This document shows positions 28,237-36,183 of a stretch of 54,746 nucleotides of DNA, piece after piece; position 1 is the first letter of the stretch; each line of letters starts with the position of its first letter. The notes under the pieces are model-generated. The model did no database searches and had not been told where the DNA came from. It worked only from the letters and a program-made list of their open reading frames with translations. Position numbers and translations under genes: made by a program. Source of the stretch: Clostridia bacterium (GTDB taxonomy: Bacteria > Bacillota_A > Clostridia > TANB77 > CAG-508); NCBI GenBank assembly GCA_022791475.1, contig JAAVZD010000006.1, forward strand, positions 1 to 54,746. The letters run 5' to 3'.

Positions 28237-28495
28237 ATCATCTCCTTTATGTATAAATTTAAAAAAATTTTGGAAAATATTTTAGGAAAGAATATCCTAA
28301 AAGTTTGAATAAAAACTTAAAATACTAAACAAAACAATATTAACATAAAATATTTATAATTTCAATAGCGAAAAATAAGAAGTTTTGTCGAGAGGGCAAT
28401 TGTACACTATTATTTGCATATTTTCCCAGTTGCAAGGGAATGATATAAAATAGTAAAGAGTACAAATTCAAGGAATTTTGAGAGAGGCAAGTAAT

Positions 28496-30748
28496 ATGAA
28501 ATATATAAAAATTTTTATAATAATAATAGGAATTTTATTTTTTAATGCATTTATAAACATATCATATTGTACAGATAAGCGAGATGGGATAGATAGTTTT
28601 CCAGATAGTTATAAACCATATTTACAAGAACTACAAAAAAATCATCCCAATTGGAGGTTTGTTTCATTATATACAAACTTAGATTGGAATTATGCTATAA
28701 ATAATGAAAATGTATTTGGAAAAAACCTAGTACCTAAATCATATTCTGATAGGTGGAAAAATACTAAACCTGGTGAGTATAATGTTGAGGTAGATTTAGG
28801 TTGGGTAGACAGTTCAAGAAGGGCTTTAGAATATACTATGGACCCTAGAAACTTTTTAAACGAAGTTCGAATTTTTCAGTTTGAAGCACTTTCTTATGAT
28901 GAAAAAACGAATAATGTAGATGGAATTGAAAAAATATTATATGGAACTGAGTTCTATAATAAAATAGTAGATTATGTAACAAGTTCAGGAAATATAGTAA
29001 CTATGAATAGCAAATATTCAGACCTTATTTTATCAGCTGGAAAAACATCAAAAGTTTCCACATATCATTTAGCCTCAAGAATAAAACAAGAGGTAGGGCC
29101 TTTCTTATCACACAGTTCTATTAGTGGAAGGGTAGCAGGTTTTGAAGGCTTATACAATTTTTATAATATAGGAGCAACAAGTTCAAGTGAGCCAATGGGA
29201 GCTATAAAGAATGGACTTAGGTATGCACGTGATGGAAAAGGTGCAAGTGAAGCTACTAAAGCTAAATATTTAATTCCCTGGGACAACAAGGAAAAAGCCA
29301 TTACTGGTGGTGGAATTTTCATAGGTTCTAGTTATATTAATGTAGGACAAGATACACTATATTTACAAAAGTTCCATGTTACTTCTAACACAGGAGGAGA
29401 ACTATTTTGGCATCAATATATGACAAATGTATTAGCTCCATATAGTGAGTCTAGATCTATTTATAACGGTTATAGTAATACAGGAATATTAGGAAATAGT
29501 ATGACTTTTATTATACCTGTTTATAATAATATGCCAGAGATGTCAACACAAAATCCAAATATTTTAGAAAGTGATTATTCTGCGGATAACACAAAAGTAT
29601 ATGCAGATGTAACCAATACTTTAAATGTACGTTCAGGTCCATCAACCTCGTATGAGTTATTAACAAAGGTTGATAGAAATGTAGTAATGACAAGAATTGC
29701 AAAAGGAAGACAATCTCGGAGAATTATGGGATAGGGTAATTCTTCCAAATCGGAATGATGGGTTATGTATTTCAAAATTATTTAAAAGAATTACCAACAA
29801 TACAAATAGAAAAAATAAATGTTTCAGCTGATAAAACGCTACTTAAAAAAGGAGAAAGTGTAAAATTAAAAGTAGAAATATTACCAGATGAAGCAAAAGA
29901 CCATGAAGTAGAATATACTTCAAGCGCTCCTAATATAGCCACAGTAGATAATAGCGGAAATATAGTAGCACAAAAATCTGGAACTACAACAATTACAGTA
30001 AAGGCAAAAGAAAACGAAGTAAAAGGGCAAATTCAAATTAAAGTATATACTCCTGTATCAGGTATAGAACTAACAAATGAAAATTTAGTTATGCAAGAAG
30101 GTGACCGTTTTATTGTAACACCTATCATTCTTCCAACAGATGCAGATAATAAAAATGTGACATATTCTTCAGAAAATGAACAAATTGCTACAATAGATAA
30201 TAATGGGAATATAATAGCAGTTAAAGAAGGAAAAACTAAAATAAATGTAATTACTGAGGAAGGTGGCTTTAAAAGTGAAATAGAGGTAACAGTAGTACAA
30301 AAGCTAGGAGAAGATGAAATTGTTTTTGATGAAAGCTTAAAGGTAGTACAAAATGAAATAACAGGCTGGGATATAGAAAAATTAAAGGTAGAAGATATAA
30401 AAGAGAAAATACAAAGTTCGTATAGTATTAAAATATACGATTATAAAGGTAATGAACTAACAGACGGGCAAATTGTTGGAACTGAAAGTAAAATTAGGTT
30501 AGTAGATGAGAATGATGTTATTAAAATGGAATATTATATAGTAATATATGGAGACGTAAATGGAGATGGCAAAATAAATAGTTTAGACTTATTAGTACTT
30601 CAAAGGCATATACTAGAAATAGAAAAGCTAAATGGACTATTCCTAAAAGCCCGGAAACATAAGCAAAAACGGACAAAATCCTACTTCACTAGATTTATTA
30701 AAAATACAAAGGCACATACTAACTTTAAAATTAATAGAACAAAGGTAG
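28496..30748 (+). CDS. Secreted N-acetylglucosaminidase with SH3, Big2 and dockerin domains, three +1 sites
   Basis: In order: signal peptide (1-27), glucosaminidase domain (about 30-350), SH3b, two Big2 Ig-like domains, and a two-motif dockerin (VNGDGKINSLDLLVLQRHIL, then SLDLLKIQRHIL). Extra C bases lie at 29717 and 29751 in the SH3b domain and 30652 between the dockerin motifs. Omitting them gives RQSGELWDRVILPNGMMGYV and KAGNISKNGQNPTSLDLL, with TAG at 30746-30748 (750 codons). The literal frames split it into two pieces. It should cleave peptidoglycan and dock onto a wall cohesin. Start ATG 28496 has GAGAGG upstream. Confidence 0.88.
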
Positions 30749-30767
30749 ATAGGGGAGATTTGGTAGA

Positions 30768-30862
30768 TTGGGGACGGTTCCTAATCGGAAACAAGATAGA
30801 GAAGAACAAAAAGTAATAAACAAAAATAATCTGGATAGATTAGGAACTGTCCCCAATCGGAA
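30768..30862 (+). repeat. GATTGGGGACGGTTCCTAATC inverted-repeat element
   Basis: GATTGGGGACGGTTCCTAAT (30768 onward) recurs as its reverse complement with one mismatch (GATTAGGAACTGTCCCCAAT, about 30838 onward). This is a further member of the GGGGACnGTCCCC palindromic family. It lies just after the frame-restored stop of the hydrolase gene, whereas the literal frame would run into it. The rest of the gap to 30937 shows no gene. Confidence 0.75.
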
Positions 30863-30937
30863 GCCCAAAAGAAAAAACAACATGCAAAAATGTCCGCTCC
30901 CACGCCAACGCCTTACTAAAAAAGAAAGAGGAAAACC

Positions 30938-32177
30938 ATGAAAAAAATTAAAAGTATAATAATAACATATGCTGTAATTATAATAACCATGTTAATAAAC
31001 TTACTAATAAACCAAACATCTTTTGCACAAACTCAAATGCATATAATTCCCAACAAAGAAATAATAACAAAAGACGAAGAAATTAATATTAAAGTGCAAA
31101 TTGTAGATACACCAATTGCAACTTGTACGCTTGAAATATACTTTGATTCATCAAAATTAGAATATATAAAAGGACCTGAAAATTCAAACTATTCTAACAA
31201 TAGAATAATTTACACTTGGGTAAGTAGCACAGGAAAAAACGAACAAGGTATAGAAACAGAAAACTTCAAATTTAAAGTTTTACAAGAAGAAAATACAAAT
31301 ATTGCAGTGTTTGGAGAATTCTATAATGAACAAGGAGAAAAACTAGAAATTGACAATAGCAATATAGAACTAAAAACTAAACAAGCCCCCAATAATATAA
31401 ACCAAATAACAGATAATATAGAACAAACTCGGAGCAAGTAATTCAGCATATTTAAGTATATTAAGGTTAAACCATGAAGGAATTAGTCCAGAGTTTAAAA
31501 AAGATGTAAAAGAATACTATTTTATAGCAGATACTACACTACAAAATTTAGAAATAACAGCAATTCCAGAAAATGCAAATGCTACAGTTACAGTAACAGG
31601 AAATACAAATTTAAAAATAGGAAAAAACATAATCCAAATACATGTTATATCAGAAGATAAAACAAAAGAAGAAACATATAAAATATATGTAACAAAAACT
31701 ACAAATATAGAACTAGCAAATGCAAATTTAGAAATCCTTGCAGTAAGAGAAGGCTTTCTAAATCCAGAATTTGACTATAATATAACCAATTATAAAGTAG
31801 AAATACCAAATCAAACAGAAAAAATAGAAATACTAGCAATACCACAGAGTACAAAAGCGCAAGTATCCATTATAGGAAACAATGAAATGAAAGTTGGAAA
31901 TAATACTATACAAGTAAATGTACTAGCAGAAGATGGAATAACAAATAAGAAATATGAATTAATAGTTCATAGAAGAAACGAGCAAGAAGAAATACAATAT
32001 GAGCAAGAAAGAAAAGTTGAAGCAGAAAAGTTATCTGCTATTTTAGAAGAACAAAATAATATCAACAATGTAAATAAAAATGCTAGTATTATATGGATTA
32101 TAGGTATAATTGTATTATGTATTATCATAATTGTAGGAATTATATATATAATTAAAAAACAAAAAAAGATTGACTAA
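30938..32177 (+). CDS. Cohesin-like, membrane-anchored surface protein, one +1 site
   Basis: Signal peptide (1-31), a cohesin-like beta-sandwich (about 35-145, with CTLEIYFDSSKLEYIKGPEN), two cadherin-like beta-sandwich repeats (LQNLEITAIPENANATVTV and LEILAVREGFLNPEF...), a short coiled stretch, and a C-terminal membrane helix with basic tail. The literal frame stops at 31441. An extra C at 31430 (ACT-C-GGA) separates EQT from GASNSAYLSILRL. Omitting it gives a 413-codon protein. It is probably a second, membrane-held receptor for dockerin proteins such as its upstream neighbour. Confidence 0.82.
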
Positions 32178-32261
32178 TCATGTTAAATATGATATGTCTT
32201 AGAAAGTAACATTTTATGAATAGCAAATTAATAAATATTAAAGAGCGAAGGGAGAAATAAT

Positions 32262-32720
32262 ATGATACTTTCAACAGTCTGTTATATAGAAAGAAAAGGA
32301 AAATACCTAATGTTGCACAGAACAAAAAAGCAAAATGATATAAATAAAGAAAAATGGCTAGGAATAGGTGGAAAATTTGAAGATAAAGAAAGCCCAGAAG
32401 AATGTGTTATAAGAGAAGTAAAAGAAGAAACAGGGCTTACACTAAATTCAGTAAGCTTAAGAGGTATACTAACATTTATAAATACAATTTGTGAAACTGA
32501 ATATATATATGTATTTACATCAAACGATTTTACAGGAAAACTAATAGAATGCAATGAAGGAGAATTACAATGGGTAGACAAAGACAAAGTAACAAGTTTA
32601 AACTTATGGGAAGGCGATAAAATATTTATAGAAAAAATAAAAGAAGATACTCCTTTCTTTACAATCAAATATGTATATGATGGAGATACACTACTTAATT
32701 ATGATTTAAAAGAATATTAA
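32262..32720 (+). CDS. NUDIX hydrolase (MutT-like)
   Basis: The 152-residue cytoplasmic pyrophosphohydrolase carries the NUDIX box GKFEDKESPEECVIREVKEE followed by TGL (residues about 34-56). It starts with the typical TVCYIERKGKYLMLHR strand. The C-terminal WVDKDKVTSLNLWEGDKIFI resembles 8-oxo-dGTP or related diphosphatases. The exact substrate is not evident. It has its own terminator. Confidence 0.92.
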   Translation: MILSTVCYIERKGKYLMLHRTKKQNDINKEKWLGIGGKFEDKESPEECVIREVKEETGLTLNSVSLRGILTFINTICETEYIYVFTSNDFTGKLIECNEGELQWVDKDKVTSLNLWEGDKIFIEKIKEDTPFFTIKYVYDGDTLLNYDLKEY

Positions 32721-32747
32721 TATAGAAAATAAAATATTCAATAATAA

Positions 32748-32784
32748 GAGAAGAAAGTCTGAAAAATGATTTTCTTCTTTTTAT
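32748..32784 (+). terminator. NUDIX gene terminator
   Basis: AGAAGAAAgtctgaaaaatgaTTTTCTTCTTTTT: an 8-9 pair stem followed by T residues. Confidence 0.65.
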
Positions 32785-32874
32785 TTTTATTAACAGTTAG
32801 CTTATGATAATAAATATTAGAATTATAAAAAGGAGAAAAAAGAGTAATCATTATAAAAAAATAAATAAAAAAAC

Positions 32875-32903
32875 TTGAAAATTATGTAAAAATATTGTAT
32901 AAT
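32875..32903 (+). promoter_or_regulatory. Promoter of DGR target gene 1
   Basis: TTGAAA (32875-32880), 17-base spacer, TATAAT (32898-32903). The promoter and the following leader of about 70 bases (GTGCATAGTTTTTGTGCGAT, then ACTGTTGTTCAC) are nearly identical upstream of all three DGR target genes. The leader can form a small GCATA/TATGC-type hairpin. Confidence 0.85.
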
Positions 32904-32975
32904 TATGATAGTGCATAGTTTTTGTGCGATACTGTTGTTCACAAAAAATAATATTTTTTGAAAGGAGAATACAAT

Positions 32976-33785
32976 ATGAGTAAAACAATGGAACAAAGAA
33001 CAGTGTTTGAAGTAGGAGAAGATCTTACAATAACAGGAAATATCACACGGGTAAGTATTAAGGGAGGAAAGATCGAGATTTTTAGTATCCCCGAAGGATT
33101 AAATCAGGAGGAGATAAAAGGTACGCAGGAATATATTGATAAATATTTTCCGATAGCTAAAGCAAGTACGTTATCTCTTGAAGACGAATTCCTTAAGCAT
33201 GAACCCGAAACCGAAGAACAGAGAAAGTTCAAAAATGCATTGATTTCAGCAATAAAGTCAGGATTATCTGATTTTAGAGCACAGCGGATGGATGCATGTT
33301 TTGACGAAGAAGGTAACATTTGCTTTAAGGCAGGTATGAAGCCGGCAGTTAGGAAATTATCAGTAAACGACTGGAAGAGAGTTGCTAAAGAATTTCTACC
33401 GGAAAAAGGAAGTAGGCTTGGAACTACGAAGGAGAGAATTGCTTTCTTAGGGTTACTTATCAAATACCTTATAGAAGAAAAAGGTTATACAGTAAGTAAT
33501 GCATGGAAAGCAGTATGTGATCAAAGTAGGGACTTAGGTCATTACGCGGATTCAGAAAATTCAAAGCATAACTTTGAAGATACTGGAAGTCGGCAGGTAG
33601 GCGAATGGTGTGACTTAGGTAATACATTTAAAATTACCGAAGATGATGAAGCCGGTGGCTTTTCGATTGTTGGCGGTTCCTGCAATCGCAATGGTTACTA
33701 TTTTCCTTTGGCAGATGTCTGTGGTATCTGCTATCCTTCTAACGTTTACTGCTTTAGCGTGGGCTGGTTTGTGCTTTCTGTGTAG
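32976..33785 (+). CDS. DGR variable (target) protein 1
   Basis: The 269-residue soluble protein has an N-terminal domain shared with targets 2 and 3 and a C-terminal lectin-fold variable region (GGFSIVGGSC...SVGWFVLSV). Start ATG 32976 lies 7 bases after GAAAGGAG. The variable region (33654-33776) differs from the template repeat at 23 template adenines and 5 other bases. There is no signal peptide. Codon use is richer in G and C than the neighbours and includes in-frame CGG for Arg (33048, 33285, 33591), suggesting acquisition. The likely job is binding a changing ligand. Confidence 0.88.
   Translation: MSKTMEQRTVFEVGEDLTITGNITRVSIKGGKIEIFSIPEGLNQEEIKGTQEYIDKYFPIAKASTLSLEDEFLKHEPETEEQRKFKNALISAIKSGLSDFRAQRMDACFDEEGNICFKAGMKPAVRKLSVNDWKRVAKEFLPEKGSRLGTTKERIAFLGLLIKYLIEEKGYTVSNAWKAVCDQSRDLGHYADSENSKHNFEDTGSRQVGEWCDLGNTFKITEDDEAGGFSIVGGSCNRNGYYFPLADVCGICYPSNVYCFSVGWFVLSV
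33654..33776 (+). repeat. DGR variable repeat 1 (VR1)
   Basis: Aligns base for base with the template repeat 51826-51948. By hand count 23 differences are at template A positions. Five are not: a C to A, G to A, T to C, G to A and C to T. It ends in the conserved AGCGTGGGCTGG initiation-like sequence. Confidence 0.88.
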
Positions 33786-33848
33786 CACTGAACACTGTAC
33801 AAACAGTATAAAAATGGCGGAGATTCAAAATAGAGTCTCCGCATTATA
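33786..33848 (+). promoter_or_regulatory. Conserved hairpins after VR1
   Basis: Directly after the stop codon come ACTGT-acaa-ACAGT and then GCGGAGA-ttcaaaatagag-TCTCCGC. The same pair follows VR2 and VR3. Hairpins downstream of variable repeats are known to assist DGR retrohoming. The second could also act as a terminator. Confidence 0.6.
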
Positions 33849-33859
33849 TTAAAAATGAA

Positions 33860-34026
33860 TTGGAAAAATATGGAATGGAAAGAAAAAATAATAATTTAAT
33901 TATAATACCAAAAACAGAGAAATATATTGAATATATGCTTACGATATTGCTGAAATTACCACATATAGAAAAATTTAGTATAGGAACAGAAATAAAAACA
34001 AGTATGTATGAAATGTTAAAAATATT
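33860..34026 (+). pseudogene. avd: Truncated avd remnant after VR1
   Basis: About 55 codons (ERKNNNLIIIPKTEKYIEYM and following to SMYEMLK) match the first half of the intact avd at 50443 almost exactly. The match stops near 34026, and the sequence then turns into the tail of the HTH gene. It is a deletion remnant of a former full cassette. Confidence 0.8.
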
Positions 34027-34110
34027 TTTTTTGAAAAGAATAAGATATATGAAAACTAAATAGAAGATGAAAAAAAAATATAAAGGATATTAATGAAAAA
34101 AATGTGAGAG
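34027..34110 (+). pseudogene. Tail of the HTH gene and upstream region, fused to the avd remnant
   Basis: TTGAAAAGAATAAGATATAT then GAAAACTAAATAGAAGATGA matches 49361-49400, the 3' end of the HTH gene that precedes VR3. It continues into the same AATGAAAAAAATGTGAGA before the promoter. It marks the right-hand side of a deletion between two tandem DGR cassettes. Confidence 0.75.
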
Positions 34111-34114
34111 AAAC

Positions 34115-34143
34115 TTGAAAATTATGTAAAATTATTGTATAAT
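34115..34143 (+). promoter_or_regulatory. Promoter of DGR target gene 2
   Basis: TTGAAA (34115-34120), 17-base spacer, TATAAT (34138-34143), identical to the promoters of targets 1 and 3, with the same leader. Confidence 0.85.
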
Positions 34144-34215
34144 TATAATAGTGCATAGTTTTTATGCGATACTGTTGTTCACAAAAAATAATATTTTTTG
34201 AAAGGAGACTACAAT

Positions 34216-35025
34216 ATGAGTAAAACAATGGAACAAAGAACAGTGATAGAAGTGGAAGGAAAGATTACACGGGTAAGCATTGAAGGAGGAAAGATTGAAA
34301 TCTTTAGTATTCCTGAATATTTACAGAACCAAGAAGGAAACGATCAGGAGGAGATAAAAGGCACACAGGAATATATTGAAAAATATTTTCCTATCGTTAA
34401 GGCAAGTACGTTATCTCTTGAAGACGAATTTCTTAAGCATGAACCCGAAACTGAAGAACAGAGAAAGTTCAAAAATGCATTGATTTCAGCAATAAAGTCA
34501 GGATTATCTGATTTTAGAGCACAGCGGATGGATGCATGTTTTGACGAAGAAGGTAACATTTGCTTTAAGGCAGGTATGAAGCCAGCAGTTGGGAAATTAT
34601 CAGCAAACGACTGGAAGAGAGTTGCTAAAGAATTTCTACCGGAAAAAGGAAGCAGGCTTGGAACTACGAAGGAGAGAATTGCTTTCTTAGGGTTACTTAT
34701 CAAATACCTTATAGAAGAAAAAGGTTATACAGTAAGTAATGCATGGAAAGCAGTATGTAATCAAAGTAGGGACTTAGGTCATTACGCGGATTCAGAAAAT
34801 CCAAAGCGTAACTTTGAAGATACTGGAAGTCGGCAGGTAGGCGAATGGTGTGACTTAGGTAATACATTTAAAATTACCGAAGATGATGAAGCCGGTGGCT
34901 TTTCGCTTGTTGGCGGTGACTACGTTTGCAATGGAGACTATTTTCCTTTGGCGGGTGTTTTTAGTGTCTTCTATCCTATTATCGAGTACGACCTTAGCGT
35001 GGGCTGGTTTGTGCTTTCTGTGTAG
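34216..35025 (+). CDS. DGR variable (target) protein 2
   Basis: The 269-residue paralogue of target 1 is nearly identical from about residue 45 to the variable region, but the N-terminal 40 residues differ by small indels (a shortened VEGKITRVSIEGG and an inserted LQNQEGN). Its variable region (34894-35016) differs from the template at 20 adenines plus one C to T in the conserved end. That makes it a probable active target of the reverse transcriptase 16 kb downstream. Start ATG 34216 follows GAAAGGAG. No signal peptide. Confidence 0.88.
   Translation: MSKTMEQRTVIEVEGKITRVSIEGGKIEIFSIPEYLQNQEGNDQEEIKGTQEYIEKYFPIVKASTLSLEDEFLKHEPETEEQRKFKNALISAIKSGLSDFRAQRMDACFDEEGNICFKAGMKPAVGKLSANDWKRVAKEFLPEKGSRLGTTKERIAFLGLLIKYLIEEKGYTVSNAWKAVCNQSRDLGHYADSENPKRNFEDTGSRQVGEWCDLGNTFKITEDDEAGGFSLVGGDYVCNGDYFPLAGVFSVFYPIIEYDLSVGWFVLSV
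34894..35016 (+). repeat. DGR variable repeat 2 (VR2)
   Basis: Twenty differences from the template, all at template A positions, plus CTT to TTT near the 3' end. Adenine-only change is the hallmark of DGR mutagenesis. Confidence 0.9.
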
Positions 35026-35095
35026 CACTGAACACTGTACAAACAGTATAAAAATGGCGGAGATTCAAAATAGAGTCTCCGCATTATATAAAAAA
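35026..35095 (+). promoter_or_regulatory. Conserved hairpins after VR2
   Basis: Same ACTGT/ACAGT and GCGGAGA/TCTCCGC hairpins as after VR1 and VR3. Here no avd sequence follows. Confidence 0.6.
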
Positions 35096-35154
35096 TAGTA
35101 CAATCAAATGAATTAATGATAGCGATAAAACAAGAATAGAATGAAATTGTATAA

Positions 35155-35199
35155 AAATCCTAAAGAGACTAAGAAGTAGTTCTTTTAGGATTTTTATAT
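35155..35199 (+). terminator. Terminator between DGR target 2 and the regulator gene
   Basis: AAAAATCCTAAAGAGACTAA-gaag-TAGTTCTTTTAGGATTTTTA forms a long stem with A and T flanks and can serve both converging genes. Confidence 0.8.
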
Positions 35200-35223
35200 T
35201 GATATTAAAAATAATATATTTCA

Positions 35224-35940
35224 TTAGTTTTTTGATAATAGATCAATAATTTTTTTTATAAAAGACTTAGGTGAAAGTTTTTTCGCATTAGGAAAAAAGC
35301 TCTTTAAAGTTTCTGTCTTGGTATATCTAAACATAGAATTAATGCTTTTTTCAATTGCCCATTTGATTTTTGAAGAATTAGTTATATGATATATATTAGC
35401 AACTTGTGGATATAGAAGGTTTTCAAAATCTTTTATATAATTTAAGTCTTCAAAGCATAATTGTATACATTCAATTAGATAAGAATATCCTAGACTATTA
35501 ATATTGAATTCAAAATTATCTAAGATATTAGTTATTCTTTCTTTTAAGCTATCTATTTTAGTTTCATTACAAAACTGTACTAAATATCTATTTAAAGCAG
35601 AAAAGTCAAATGGTTTAAAAATTATTCCATCAACTAATTGAGCTTCATCAAATGAATTTATTAAAACAGGAAATGCTGTAACTAATAATATTCGAGGTAA
35701 AGAACAATTTTCTTCATATAATTTGTGAATTACTTGAAAACCATTCATAATAGGCATTTCAACATCCAACAATACAACATCAGGTTGTAATGTTTTTATT
35801 TTTTGATAAGCTTCTAATCCATTAGTAGCTATACCTTGAATTTTTATATTATCTGAGTTTTTTTCTACAATAGAGTTTAACATACAAATACTAAAATCTT
35901 TATTATCATCAGCAATAAGCATACTTATCAAAACACACAC
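35224..35940 (-). CDS. Spo0A-like response regulator
   Basis: Receiver domain (about 1-120): LIADDNKDF acidic pair, phospho-acceptor Asp in VVLLDVEMPIMNG, Thr in LVTAFPV, Lys in FKPFD. The C-terminal domain aligns with the Spo0A output domain: GYSYLIECIQLC for GYxYLREAI, LYPQVANIYHIT for LYPxIAxxYxTT, and SKIKWAIEKSI where Spo0A has its SRVERAIRHAI recognition helix. So it is a diverged Spo0A paralogue with altered DNA contacts. GTG 35940, TTG 35931 or ATG 35922 could be the start. It is divergent from the Rhs toxin gene and may control it. Confidence 0.8.
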   Translation of the reverse strand: MCVLISMLIADDNKDFSICMLNSIVEKNSDNIKIQGIATNGLEAYQKIKTLQPDVVLLDVEMPIMNGFQVIHKLYEENCSLPRILLVTAFPVLINSFDEAQLVDGIIFKPFDFSALNRYLVQFCNETKIDSLKERITNILDNFEFNINSLGYSYLIECIQLCFEDLNYIKDFENLLYPQVANIYHITNSSKIKWAIEKSINSMFRYTKTETLKSFFPNAKKLSPKSFIKKIIDLLSKN

Positions 35941-35984
35941 CCCTACTCATTATATAGTCGTGATAAATAAAAAGCAATACAATA

Positions 35985-36045
35985 ATATTACTTTTTTTTC
36001 CATTTTTTCCATTTTTATGATAAAAATTTCCATTTTTTCTATATA
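35985..36045 (+). promoter_or_regulatory. Tandem TTCCATTTTT repeats between regulator and toxin gene
   Basis: TTCCATTTTTTCCATTTTTA then GATAAAAATTTCCATTTTTTC gives three near-identical words at 10-22 base steps in the divergent promoter region. They are candidate operators for the Spo0A-like protein or another regulator. The rest of 35941-36183 is AT-rich with three AGGAG-like sites. Confidence 0.45.
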
Positions 36046-36183
36046 TATTGAAAACAATACATATAACTAATATAAATATAATAAAAGAAAGGAGAAAATG
36101 TAAAAGAATGTAAAAAAGGAGGAGATAATTAAAAATTATTAGGAACAAATCAAATAATTTGTAAAGAAAGGGGATTAAATATT

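Noticed and set aside
33104..33463. 119-residue minus-strand frame repeated opposite each DGR target gene
   Set aside because: It recurs only because the target genes are copies of each other, and the plus strand is clearly the coding one.
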